64,000 bases of DNA, taken from Streptomyces sp. NBC_00376. Lineage in GTDB: Bacteria > Actinomycetota > Actinomycetes > Streptomycetales > Streptomycetaceae. Each line of letters opens with the position of its first letter. Position 1 is the stretch's first letter. Shown piece after piece: positions 7,188 through 15,953 of this stretch. The position numbers and the translations under genes are program-made. The stretch is from positions 4,774,001-4,838,000 of the forward strand of contig NZ_CP107960.1 in the NCBI RefSeq assembly GCF_036077095.1, in the 5' to 3' direction. Below the pieces are notes generated by a model. The model did no database searches. It was not told where the DNA came from and worked only from the letters and a program-made list of their open reading frames with translations.

Positions 7188-10100
7188 TCAGGCATCCGAG
7201 TCCCGCCGGGTTGCTCGGGTTTCGTGCAGATCCGCATCTCGTGCCGTCACGGATGGTGCGCCACCGGGGGAGGGCGGCCGTCCCGGCTCCCCCGTCCCGG
7301 CCAAGGACAGGGCGATGTGGAACTGCTGCTCGGCCTCGGCCTGGTGGCCCGCTGCCGAGTAGGTGTGTCCGAGCCGGCGGCGGACCTCCATCTCCAGGGG
7401 CCTGCTGGTGTGCTCGGTGAGCGTGGCCAGGGCCTCTTGCTGGAGGGTGATGGCCAACGACAGGTCTCCTTCGCCGTGTTCCGCGGCGCCGAGCAGGGAC
7501 AGGCTCGTCGCGCGCAGCTGCAGGTCGCCGACCTCCTGGGCCAGGTCCGCTGCGCGTCTCGCCACGTCTTTGACCTTCGCGCGCCGGTCGAGTGCCAGGT
7601 GGGCCTCGGCGATGAAGCACAGGGTCTTGCTGATCATTCTGGGGTGGCCGATCTTCTCGGCGAAGGCGAGGGAGGTGGCGTAGTACGTGAGTGCCTCCTC
7701 GTGCCGTCCCTGCTGGTCGTGGAGGGCGCCGAGGTTGCAGCTCGACATCCCGGCCAGCCAGTCATCGTCGAGCCGGGCCGCCAGCTCCATGGCCTCGCTC
7801 AGGTGGGCGACCGCCTCCGGGATGCGGCCCAGAGCACGCTCCGCAGCGCCCAACCCGGCGGTTGCCCGGGCCTGCTCGCGCAGGTCGCCTTGGTGGCGGG
7901 CGAGGCGCAGCGCGTCGGTGCACCAGGCGTGGCCCTGCTGGAAGCGCCCCTGATAGAGGTCCGCGACGGCCATGCAGTTGCGCAGGGCGGAGGGCATCCG
8001 CCGGTCGTCGGCCACGTCCGCGCTGGGCAGTGCGAGCTCCAGGGCCGAGCGGCACTCGTGGTAGCGGCCCTGACGGACCAGCGGGTCGACCAGGGATTCG
8101 GCGATCCAGCAGACGTGGTCGTGCTGCCCGGTGGCGGCCGCGTAGGCGATCACGTCGAGCAGTTGGCCGCCCGCGGCGTCCAGCCATGCGTCGGCGTCCT
8201 GCCAGTTCGAGAAGGGGGAGTGGGAGACGTCCGGGCCGGTCGGGAAGCCCTCGGGGCCCCAGTCGCTGGCGATGCGGCCGGCGGCTGTGTAGAGGTGCAG
8301 CACGGCGGCGCGGTCCGCGGCGGTCTCCTCGGGTACGGCGGCGGCCAGGCGGCGCGTGTGGTCGCGTACGAGATCGTGCAGCCGGTAGCGGCTGAGCCGC
8401 GGCTGCTGCAGCAGGCTCGCGTCGACCAGGCACTCCAGGAGGTCCTCGGTGTCCTGGCGCGAGCGGCCCAGCATGACGGCGGGGGTGAGCCCGTCGAACT
8501 CGGCGGTGGGGGACTGGCCCAACGCCCGGAAGACGCGCTGCAGTTCAGGGGTGAGCTGGTCGTAGGACATCCGGAAGGCGGCTTCCACGCTGCGGTCCTC
8601 GGCCCGGAGCTCGCCCAGGCGGCGTTCGTCGTCCGACATCCGGCCGACCAGGTGGGCCAGTGTCCAGGACGGACGGTTCTGCAGCCGGGCCCCGGTGATC
8701 CGCAGCGCCAGCGGCAGACCGCCGCAGCGGCGTGCGAGTTCCTGCGCGGCCTCCGGTTCCTGTTCGGCGCGCGCCTCGCCCAGCAGATGCGTGAGCAGCG
8801 TGACAGCCTCGCCCGTGCCCAGCGGCTCCACGGTGAGCCGTCGGTCGGCGTCGAGGCCGGGCAGCCGCTGGCGGCCGGCCACCAGCACTGGGCTGCCCGG
8901 GCCCGCGGGCAGCAGCGGGCGCACCTGTTCCGCGCTGCGGGCGTCGTCCACGACCAGCAGCAGCCTCAGGGAGCTGGTGGCCGCGCGCCAGGCGATGACC
9001 AACTCGTCAAGTTCGTCCGCCAGTTCGCCGTCGACGCCGTGGACGGCACGGAGTAGCCGGTGCAGTGCGCGCTGCGGGCGCAGGCTCTCGTGGGGGACGC
9101 CGTGCGCGTGCAGGTCCACGAACAGGCAGCCGTCCGGGTACTGGTCGTGCAGCGTCCAGGCAGCGCGGACCACCAACGCGGTCTTGCCGACGCCCGCCGT
9201 GCCGTCGACGGCGGCCACGGAGACGGAGCCGGGAGGCACGGGCGTGGTGAGCAGGGCGAGTTCTGTCTCCCGGCCGACGAGCCAGGCAGTGTCGCCGGGG
9301 AGTTCGTTGCGGTGAGGTCGTGGCGGGTGCAGGGGATGCTCGGGTGCCGATGCCGATGCCGATGCCGATGCCGATGCCGATGCCGATGCCGATGCCGGTG
9401 TGGGTGCGGATGGCGGTGCCGGGGCCGGTGCTTGTGCTGCGTCGGATCCGGCGGTGCGGGGCAGCGGTGCCCGGCCGAGCAGCATCAGGTCGTCCCGGCG
9501 CAGTACGCCTTGGTGTACCCGGCGCAGTTCCTCGCCGGGCTCCACCCCCAGCTCGCCGCGGAGCCGGTCCCGGGTCTCCTGGTAGGCGGCGAGTGCCTCG
9601 GTCTGCAGGCCGCTGCCGTACAGCGCGCGTATGCGCAGGGCGGCGAGCGGCTCGTCGTGCGGCTGCGCCGTGGGCGCGGCCAGGAGCTCGTCCAGAGCCT
9701 CCGTGTACCGGCCCAGGAGGACCAGGCACTCCGCCCGCTCCTGATGGAGGGTGCGCCGCTGCCGGGCAAGTCGCTGCCGCTCGGCGTCGGCGAACGGCCC
9801 GGGCAGGCCGGCCAACGGCTCCCCGCGGAACAGGTTCAGTGCCCGCGTACAGCCGTCGAGAGCGGTGGCGAGGTCGCCCGCGGCCTTCGCCCTGCGGGCC
9901 GCGGCGGCCTGTCCGGCCAACTCGCCGATGTCCGTGCGGGCTTGGCCGGGTACGAAGCGGTAGCCGCCGCGCTCGCCGCGGATCGCGGATGCGGCGGGGC
10001 CGGTGCCGGGCGCGTCCAGTGCCTTGCGCAGGGGGTAGACGTAGCTGGGCAGGACCCGGCGGCCCGTGCCCGGGGGTTCGAGCCCCCATACGTCGTCGAG

Positions 10101-10376
10101 CAGTTGCTGGTGGGTGACGAGCGTCTCCGCGCGCAGGATCAGCGCGGCCAGCACCGCCTGACGTCGCACGGGCCCCAGGTCGAGGGGCGCCTCGCCGCGG
10201 TGGGCTTCGACCGGGCCGAGCAGGTCGAGGCGCAGCCGATCCGCCGCATCCTGCGCACCCGTCGTACCTGCTGTGTCTGTCGCGGCTGTCGTGCCGGTCG
10301 CATCCGCCGGATCCCACGCGCCCACGCCTGAGCCGACTGTGTCCGCTGTGTTCGTGCCCACGCCGCAGCCCCCCAT
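7188..10376 (-). CDS. AfsR-type SARP transcriptional regulator (wHTH-BTAD-NB-ARC-TPR)
   Basis: This 1062-residue protein has the order of AfsR. An OmpR-type winged helix (about 47-118, LDLLGPVEAHRG...LLDDVWG) is followed by a bacterial transcriptional activation domain (119-265), a low-complexity Ala/Ser/Pro linker (about 305-350), an NB-ARC ATPase with P-loop DGTAGVGKTALV near 390, and TPR repeats from about 740 to the end. Such proteins activate genes by recruiting RNA polymerase at direct-repeat operators, and AfsR itself is phosphorylated by AfsK. Two AfsK-like kinases lie divergently next to this gene, which suggests a working pair. An ATG at 10376 gives a long polar N-terminus, so the true start may be one of the GTG codons nearer the winged helix. 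An AfsS-like small gene downstream was looked for and not found. Confidence 0.92.
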   Translation of the reverse strand: MGGCGVGTNTADTVGSGVGAWDPADATGTTAATDTAGTTGAQDAADRLRLDLLGPVEAHRGEAPLDLGPVRRQAVLAALILRAETLVTHQQLLDDVWGLEPPGTGRRVLPSYVYPLRKALDAPGTGPAASAIRGERGGYRFVPGQARTDIGELAGQAAAARRAKAAGDLATALDGCTRALNLFRGEPLAGLPGPFADAERQRLARQRRTLHQERAECLVLLGRYTEALDELLAAPTAQPHDEPLAALRIRALYGSGLQTEALAAYQETRDRLRGELGVEPGEELRRVHQGVLRRDDLMLLGRAPLPRTAGSDAAQAPAPAPPSAPTPASASASASASASASASAPEHPLHPPRPHRNELPGDTAWLVGRETELALLTTPVPPGSVSVAAVDGTAGVGKTALVVRAAWTLHDQYPDGCLFVDLHAHGVPHESLRPQRALHRLLRAVHGVDGELADELDELVIAWRAATSSLRLLLVVDDARSAEQVRPLLPAGPGSPVLVAGRQRLPGLDADRRLTVEPLGTGEAVTLLTHLLGEARAEQEPEAAQELARRCGGLPLALRITGARLQNRPSWTLAHLVGRMSDDERRLGELRAEDRSVEAAFRMSYDQLTPELQRVFRALGQSPTAEFDGLTPAVMLGRSRQDTEDLLECLVDASLLQQPRLSRYRLHDLVRDHTRRLAAAVPEETAADRAAVLHLYTAAGRIASDWGPEGFPTGPDVSHSPFSNWQDADAWLDAAGGQLLDVIAYAAATGQHDHVCWIAESLVDPLVRQGRYHECRSALELALPSADVADDRRMPSALRNCMAVADLYQGRFQQGHAWCTDALRLARHQGDLREQARATAGLGAAERALGRIPEAVAHLSEAMELAARLDDDWLAGMSSCNLGALHDQQGRHEEALTYYATSLAFAEKIGHPRMISKTLCFIAEAHLALDRRAKVKDVARRAADLAQEVGDLQLRATSLSLLGAAEHGEGDLSLAITLQQEALATLTEHTSRPLEMEVRRRLGHTYSAAGHQAEAEQQFHIALSLAGTGEPGRPPSPGGAPSVTARDADLHETRATRRDSDA
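9349..9396. repeat. in-frame hexanucleotide microsatellite, about eight GATGCC units
   Basis: GATGCC is repeated eight times without interruption inside the SARP gene. On the coding strand this encodes an alternating Ala-Ser run in the linker between the activation domain and the ATPase. The unit of six keeps the frame when copies are gained or lost, so linker length can vary by slippage. Confidence 0.9.
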
Positions 10377-10561
10377 GGTCCCCGTAGTTCCCCGTTGCTC
10401 TGCTGCAGCCGAGTCGTCTGCCGCCGCCGAGTCCTCTGTTTCATCAGAATTTCATCGGAATTGCAGTGTCTCGCGAGAGGGTTCGGGATGTTGTGCCGGG
10501 TCCCGGTCGACCGTCGCTCCGGCCTGGCCCCATGGGACGGGTTCCTGCCGGTCCCGAGGGC

Positions 10562-11479
10562 ATGAACCGTACGAAAGCGAGCTGTTCCGTGAGTGAGACC
10601 CCGCAGGTGGACCCCCGGCAGGGCTTCGGCGAGAGCCGTCCCACCCAGCCGCTCGGGCAGGGCACTCCGGCCTGGGGACCCGCGGCGCAGGGACCCGGCC
10701 AGGCGCCGCCCCCGATGCCGGGTCAGGCGCCGCCGCCCGTCCCGCCGCAGGCGCCGGGTGGGCCCTCGGCCTGGTCGCAGCCGGTTCCGGCGGGCGGTCC
10801 GGGCAACCCAGGCCCGCGCGGCGGCCGTTCGCGCATCTGGCTGATCGGTGGCGTTGCGGCGCTCGCCGTGGCCGTGATCGTCGGCGGGGTCATCGCCACG
10901 TCAGGGGACGGCGACAAGGGCACCGCGTCGGGCAAGCCCTCCGGCTCCCCGGGAGACGCCGCCAAGCCGGAGGCGCCGTCGGGCAAGGCGTTCACCAAGG
11001 TGCCCAAGGGGTGCGAGCTGATCAAGGCCTCCACCATCGAGAAGATCGCGCCCGGAGGCGAGTGCACGCCCGGCTTGATGGACGACAAGGATCTGGCCTC
11101 GATGATCACCAGGATGCCGAGGTGGGAGCACCCCGGCTACGGCGGCGCCTATCAGAGCCTTGACGTGAACCTCATGGTCGGCACGACGGCCAAGAGCACG
11201 TACGGCATGAACAAGAAGACCGCTCTCAAGGACCTCGGGGGCATGCGCAAGGTGCAGGAATCCCGGTCGGTCAGCGGGCTCGGCGAGGAGGCCTTCGTCG
11301 TCGACACCGTCGACACCATGGACGGGTCGCTGGCACAGGCTGAGGTGATCGTCCGTGAGGGCAACGCCTCGCTCACCACGAACTTCACCTACAGTCGGGA
11401 TACCTCCGACACCACCCGGAAGCAGGCCGAGGACGCCGCCATCACCGCCGCCCGTGATGTGCTGGGCTCACTGAGCTGA
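10562..11479 (+). CDS. single-pass membrane protein with Pro-rich cytoplasmic segment and DUF3558-like outer domain
   Basis: About 305 residues. Residues 15-88 are rich in Pro, Gly and Gln, the membrane helix IWLIGGVAALAVAVIVGGVI lies at about 93-112, and an outer domain of about 170 residues with two cysteines follows (KGCELIKAS and GGECTPG), ending near LGEEAFVVDTVD. The Cys spacing and layout resemble DUF3558-type extracytoplasmic proteins, but this is only a likeness. It lies divergently from the SARP gene and 17 bp before the first kinase gene, so it may be in an operon with both kinases and could be a partner of their sensor domains. The start is uncertain: ATG 10562, GTG 10589 and an upstream start at 10466 are all in frame, and none has a strong ribosome binding site. 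Confidence 0.7.
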   Translation: MNRTKASCSVSETPQVDPRQGFGESRPTQPLGQGTPAWGPAAQGPGQAPPPMPGQAPPPVPPQAPGGPSAWSQPVPAGGPGNPGPRGGRSRIWLIGGVAALAVAVIVGGVIATSGDGDKGTASGKPSGSPGDAAKPEAPSGKAFTKVPKGCELIKASTIEKIAPGGECTPGLMDDKDLASMITRMPRWEHPGYGGAYQSLDVNLMVGTTAKSTYGMNKKTALKDLGGMRKVQESRSVSGLGEEAFVVDTVDTMDGSLAQAEVIVREGNASLTTNFTYSRDTSDTTRKQAEDAAITAARDVLGSLS

Positions 11480-11496
11480 CCGCCCGCGGCAACGAC

Positions 11497-13785
11497 GTGC
11501 ACACACCCCCACACGGAGGCAGCGACCCCACGGCCATGCAGCCTGCGCACACCACAGTGCCGCAGCCGCCGGCCGCGGCGACCCGGCCGGTCACCGCCGT
11601 CCCGCGGCCGCCCGGGCAGGTCTCTCAGCAGCAGAGCCCTGCCCGGATCGGCCCCTACGAGGTCTTCCAACTCCTCGGCGAGGGCGGCATGGGCAAGGTG
11701 TTCCTGGCCAGGTCACCGGGATCGCGCCTGGTCGCCCTGAAGGTCATCCGGCCCGAGTACGCCGAGGCGTCGAACTTCCGCGGGCGTTTCCGGCGCGAGG
11801 CCGAATCCGCCCGCCGGGTGAGCGGATTCTTCACCCCGCCGGTGCTCGACGCGGACGCCGATGCCCCACAGCCCTGGCTGGCCACGGCCTACGTCCCCGC
11901 GCCGTCGCTGCACGATGTCGTACGCAGCTTCGGTGTGCTGCCCGAGCCTGCCCTGCGGGCCCTGGGCGCCGGCCTCGCGGAGGCGCTGCTGGCCATCCAT
12001 GACACCGGCATCGTCCACCGCGACCTCAAGCCCGGCAACGTACTCGTCGCCGAAGACGGGCCCCGCGTCATCGACTTCGGCATCAGCAGGGCGGTGGACG
12101 CCACCCAGTTGACCCGGACGGGCGCCGTGATGGGGACGCCCGGGTTCATGGCGCCCGAGCAGATCGTGTCGAGCCGCGAGGCCGGACCGGCGGCCGACGT
12201 CTTCTCCCTGGGCTGCGTCCTGGTCTTCGCGGCCACCGGGCGGGGCCCCTTCGGCGCCGGAGGGACGGCCGAGATCCTCTACCGGGCCGTCCACCATCAG
12301 CCCCAACTGGACGGCGTTCCCCAGGCGTTGAGGCCGCTGATCGGTTCCTGTCTGGACAAGGATCCCGCCCGCAGGCCGCCCGCCGCGTCGGTGCTGGCCG
12401 CGCTGGGGGCAGCCGACCCTGCCGCGCTGCTCACCGAGGGCCTGCGGGAGGACCTGGCGCGGCGGGAGGCGCACGCCGCCGTTCTGGTGGCCGCACCGCC
12501 CGTGCCCACGTCCCTCGCGCCGCCCGTCGACCCGCTCGCCACCGCCGTCCCGAGCGGGCCGAGTCGCCGCAGGTTCCTGTGGATCGCCGCGGCCGGTACC
12601 ACCGTCGCAGCGGGCGCAGGCGCCGCGACGCTGGCCGGGGGGTGGTCGAAGCCTGGCAGGACCCCGGACCGGGCCGGCGGCAGCGCGGGCGCCACCGGCC
12701 TGCCCGAGCCCACGGTTCCGGCCGGCCCGAAGCCGCAGTGGTCGGCTCCGCTGAAGAAGCTGGAGAGCGGACAACTGCGGCTCCTCGGCGACACGTTGGT
12801 GCACTGGGACCAGGGCAGCGCGTACGCCTATGACGCCGCGACCGGGGAGGAACGCTGGACGGGTTCGCTGCGCGCACCCTCCGACGTCTCGGGGGATCCG
12901 AAGTGGCTGGGCGTGCACGGATCGATGCTGTACGCCGAGGCCTGGGGCGGCGAGCGCGGCTATCTCCTCGGTGTCGACGCCACAGGCAAGCAGAAGTTCA
13001 CCCACGCGGTCACCCAGCAGGGCGCCGGCACCCAGTCCGCCGACTCCGTCGAGAGCGTTCTGTCCGTCGCCGGTTCGGTCGCCGTCGTCGGCACCGGCGG
13101 CGACGACGGTTATGGCGTGCGCGCGGTCGATATCGACTCGGGCGAGGTGCTGTGGTCGCGCATGGTCAAAGGCAGCGACTTCCAGGCTTACGCCGACGGA
13201 AGCTTCTGCTTCCTGCAGGACAACGGCACGCTCCGCGGACTCGGCCTGCGCTCGGGCACCGAGCGGTGGCAGGTCCGGGACGTCATCGAGCCCGGCGCCT
13301 ATCCGCACCTGTCCACCGACGGCAAGACCCTGCTCGTCACCAGCACCAAGGTGCAGGCCTTCCGCGCCGCCGATGGCGAGAGACTGTGGACCGCCGTCAA
13401 CGAGACGACCACCATCAGCCCGGCCAGGGTCCGCGGCAAGCGGGCCTATGTCTACGACGGTCCGGGCACCGTGTTCGCCCTGGACATGCAGAGCGGTGAG
13501 CAGGTGTGGCACACAGCGAGCCCGGTGGACCTGACGACCACCGGCGGTGCATACGACCAGGGGCCCACCGTCTCCGCGTCCGTGGTGGCCATCGCCACGT
13601 TCGCCACCGGCGACGTCCCGGGGTTCGTCGTCCTGCGCGCCTTTGACGGCAAGCCGCTCTGGGCGCACCAGCCCTCCGGGAGCAGAGCCGGGGGCAAGAA
13701 CGACTGGCTGCTGCAGACCTCCGGCAGCACCCTCTTCGCCGCATCCGAGACCACCCTCTACGCCTTCCGGAGCGACACCCCGTGA
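11497..13785 (+). CDS. membrane Ser/Thr protein kinase with C-terminal PQQ-type beta-propeller (AfsK-like)
   Basis: This 762-residue protein carries an N-terminal Hanks kinase (about 50-310): glycine loop LGEGGMGKVF, catalytic Lys82 (LVALKVI), HRDLKPGNV with Asp176, and Asp193 (DFGISRA). A single hydrophobic segment follows at about 355-380, opened by SRRRFL, a twin-arginine motif. The outer half (about 405-762) has repeated AYDAATGEERW-like blades of a PQQ/WD-type propeller, a likely ligand sensor. AfsK of S. coelicolor has the same kinase-propeller layout. The GTG start at 11497 is weakly supported and ATG 11536 is possible. Its stop overlaps the next kinase start by four bases. Confidence 0.9.
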   Translation: MHTPPHGGSDPTAMQPAHTTVPQPPAAATRPVTAVPRPPGQVSQQQSPARIGPYEVFQLLGEGGMGKVFLARSPGSRLVALKVIRPEYAEASNFRGRFRREAESARRVSGFFTPPVLDADADAPQPWLATAYVPAPSLHDVVRSFGVLPEPALRALGAGLAEALLAIHDTGIVHRDLKPGNVLVAEDGPRVIDFGISRAVDATQLTRTGAVMGTPGFMAPEQIVSSREAGPAADVFSLGCVLVFAATGRGPFGAGGTAEILYRAVHHQPQLDGVPQALRPLIGSCLDKDPARRPPAASVLAALGAADPAALLTEGLREDLARREAHAAVLVAAPPVPTSLAPPVDPLATAVPSGPSRRRFLWIAAAGTTVAAGAGAATLAGGWSKPGRTPDRAGGSAGATGLPEPTVPAGPKPQWSAPLKKLESGQLRLLGDTLVHWDQGSAYAYDAATGEERWTGSLRAPSDVSGDPKWLGVHGSMLYAEAWGGERGYLLGVDATGKQKFTHAVTQQGAGTQSADSVESVLSVAGSVAVVGTGGDDGYGVRAVDIDSGEVLWSRMVKGSDFQAYADGSFCFLQDNGTLRGLGLRSGTERWQVRDVIEPGAYPHLSTDGKTLLVTSTKVQAFRAADGERLWTAVNETTTISPARVRGKRAYVYDGPGTVFALDMQSGEQVWHTASPVDLTTTGGAYDQGPTVSASVVAIATFATGDVPGFVVLRAFDGKPLWAHQPSGSRAGGKNDWLLQTSGSTLFAASETTLYAFRSDTP

Positions 13786-15953
13786 CCACGCCGCCGCCCC
13801 CGCCGATGCCGTCCGCGCGCCCCCTGCAAGCCGCCTCACCCGCCTCGTACATCGGCCCCTACCGGGTGATCCGGGAACTCGGCGCGGGCGGCATGGGCCT
13901 CGTCCACCTCGCCGCATCGCGCAGTGGCCGCGCGGTGGCCGTCAAGGTCGTACGTCCCGAACTGGCCGCCGACCCGGATTTTCGCCGCCGCTTCAAGGCC
14001 GAGGTGGACGCCGCCCGCGCGGTCTCCGGCGCCTTCACCGCGCCGGTCGTCGACGCCGACCCCGAGGGGCCCCAGCCCTGGCTGGCCACCGCGTACATCC
14101 CCGGCCCCTCCCTCGCCGACGCCCTGGACGCCCACGGGCCCATGCCCGAGTCCACCCTGCGCGTGCTCGGTGGCGGCCTGGCCGAGGCGCTGGCCGCGAT
14201 CCACCGCGCCGGGCTCATCCACCGCGACCTCAAGCCGTCCAACATCCTGCTCACCCTGGACGGCCCCAGAGTCATCGACTTCGGCATCAGCCGGGCCGTG
14301 GACGGAACCGTGCTCACCGCCGAGGGCCAGGTCGCCGGCTCGCCCGGCTTCATGTCGCCCGAGCAGTCGAGAGGGGGTGAACTCACGCCCGCCAGCGATG
14401 TGTTCGCCTTCGGCGCCGTGCTCGCCTTCGCCGCCACCGGCATCCCGCCCTTCGGCACCGGTGCGGCCCACGCCCTGCTCTACCGGGCCGCCTACGAGGA
14501 TCCGAAGCTGAACGGCGTCCCGCACGGCCTGCTCGGCATCGTCGCCGCCTGCCTCGACAAGGACCCCGCCCGGCGCCCCACCGTCGAGCACCTGCAGGCC
14601 TGGCTGCGCCCGGAGACCACCGCCGGCTGGCTCGGCGCGGTCGAACTGCGGGTGACCGAGGACGAGCGCACCCTGCAGGACGTGGTACGCACCCCGCTGC
14701 TCAGCCGCCGCCGGTTGTTGACCGGCGGCGCGGTGCTCGCCGTTACCGCGGCGGCCGGGGGCACCGCCTGGTTCCTGCACTCACGGGGCGAGGACAGCAA
14801 GGACACGGTCGCCACCCCCGAACTGGACTGGACCAATGAGCTTCCGCAGCCCACCATGTCCCTGCGCGCGGTGACCCGGTCCACGCTGCTGTGCACCCAA
14901 CTGGCCTCCGGTGCCTGCTTCGACCGGGACACCGGCAAGCTCCTGTGGAAGGACCTCGGCGGCCAGAACACCGACGCCCTCACCGACGACAAGCGCGTCT
15001 ACACGGTACGTACCGACGGCAAGGTGCACGCGTTCGACGGCCGGTCCGGCGAGGAGGTGTGGGACGCGTCCCCGGCCGGGGACAGCGCGCCCGAGCTGGA
15101 CTTCTCGGACGGCGAGTTGGTGGTGACCATGAGCGGCGGGCGCATCCAGGCCCTGGAGGCGTCGAGCGGCGAGGTGCGGTGGACCTCGGCCGACGTGGAA
15201 GACGTGAGCATGGTCCTCGGCGCCACCCCGGCGGGCGCGCTGCTCGCCTGGGGCGGCGCATCGAAGACGAACCCGGCCGCGACGCTCAACGGATACACGG
15301 CCCTCGACCCGGACACGGGCAAACGCGTATGGGCGAAGGATCTCGTCACCCTGTACCCACCGGACAAGAGCAAGGTGCTCTACGGCATCGACGCCGACAT
15401 GAAGCTGCTCGCCCTCGACCCCGACGACGGCGAGACGCTCTGGAGCAGTCCCACCGAACTCCCGCCGACGAACAGCGAGATCCTCGGCCTCACAGGGTCC
15501 ATGAGCCTGATCGAGGGAACCCTCTTCTGCTACCCGAGCACCAACTTCAACGGCTCGACCCGCGGCTTGCTCGTCGCCTTCGACCCGGCGTCGGGCAAGA
15601 CCCTGTGGACAGTGCAGACCGCCGCCGACGGCAACCGCGGCTACGCACGCGCCGGCGCGACCGTCTGCTACCTGGACAAGAAGATCCTGCACGGGATCGA
15701 CGCCAAGACCGGCGCGAGACGCTGGACGGCAGGGTCAGGCCTGGCCGACCTCGATTTCCTGGGCGCCCTGCGCGGACTCTTCCTCGCCGCGGGCAAGAAG
15801 GGCCTGTACGCCTTCGACGCCGAGACCGGCAAGCAGGTCTGGCACTATCAGGCCACCGGCGGCTCCGGCTCCTGGTCGACGCACGCCGTCGGCGACCACC
15901 TGTACGCCACCTGGTCCGGCAGGCTCTTCCGCTTCTCGGTGCCCAAGGCATAG
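13782..15953 (+). CDS. second membrane Ser/Thr protein kinase with C-terminal PQQ-type beta-propeller
   Basis: A 723-residue paralogue of the preceding gene, joined to it by a GTGA overlap, so the two are translationally coupled. The kinase (about 25-285) has LGAGGMGLVHL, Lys55 (VAVKVV), HRDLKPSNIL with Asp149 and Asp166 (DFGISRA). A hydrophobic segment at about 308-335 again starts with an internal twin-arginine motif (SRRRLL). The outer half repeats blades such as AFDGRSGEEVW and ALEASSGEVRW. Both active sites look complete, so neither paralogue is a pseudokinase. The propellers differ clearly, which points to two different signals feeding one output, perhaps the divergent SARP. Confidence 0.9.
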   Translation: MTTPPPPPMPSARPLQAASPASYIGPYRVIRELGAGGMGLVHLAASRSGRAVAVKVVRPELAADPDFRRRFKAEVDAARAVSGAFTAPVVDADPEGPQPWLATAYIPGPSLADALDAHGPMPESTLRVLGGGLAEALAAIHRAGLIHRDLKPSNILLTLDGPRVIDFGISRAVDGTVLTAEGQVAGSPGFMSPEQSRGGELTPASDVFAFGAVLAFAATGIPPFGTGAAHALLYRAAYEDPKLNGVPHGLLGIVAACLDKDPARRPTVEHLQAWLRPETTAGWLGAVELRVTEDERTLQDVVRTPLLSRRRLLTGGAVLAVTAAAGGTAWFLHSRGEDSKDTVATPELDWTNELPQPTMSLRAVTRSTLLCTQLASGACFDRDTGKLLWKDLGGQNTDALTDDKRVYTVRTDGKVHAFDGRSGEEVWDASPAGDSAPELDFSDGELVVTMSGGRIQALEASSGEVRWTSADVEDVSMVLGATPAGALLAWGGASKTNPAATLNGYTALDPDTGKRVWAKDLVTLYPPDKSKVLYGIDADMKLLALDPDDGETLWSSPTELPPTNSEILGLTGSMSLIEGTLFCYPSTNFNGSTRGLLVAFDPASGKTLWTVQTAADGNRGYARAGATVCYLDKKILHGIDAKTGARRWTAGSGLADLDFLGALRGLFLAAGKKGLYAFDAETGKQVWHYQATGGSGSWSTHAVGDHLYATWSGRLFRFSVPKA

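Noticed and set aside
9349..9396. Possible CRISPR array
   Set aside because: The units are directly adjacent 6-bp repeats without spacers and lie in the coding frame of the SARP. The longer arrays at 22519, 32251, 42751 and 54994 also lack unique spacers and no cas genes are present.
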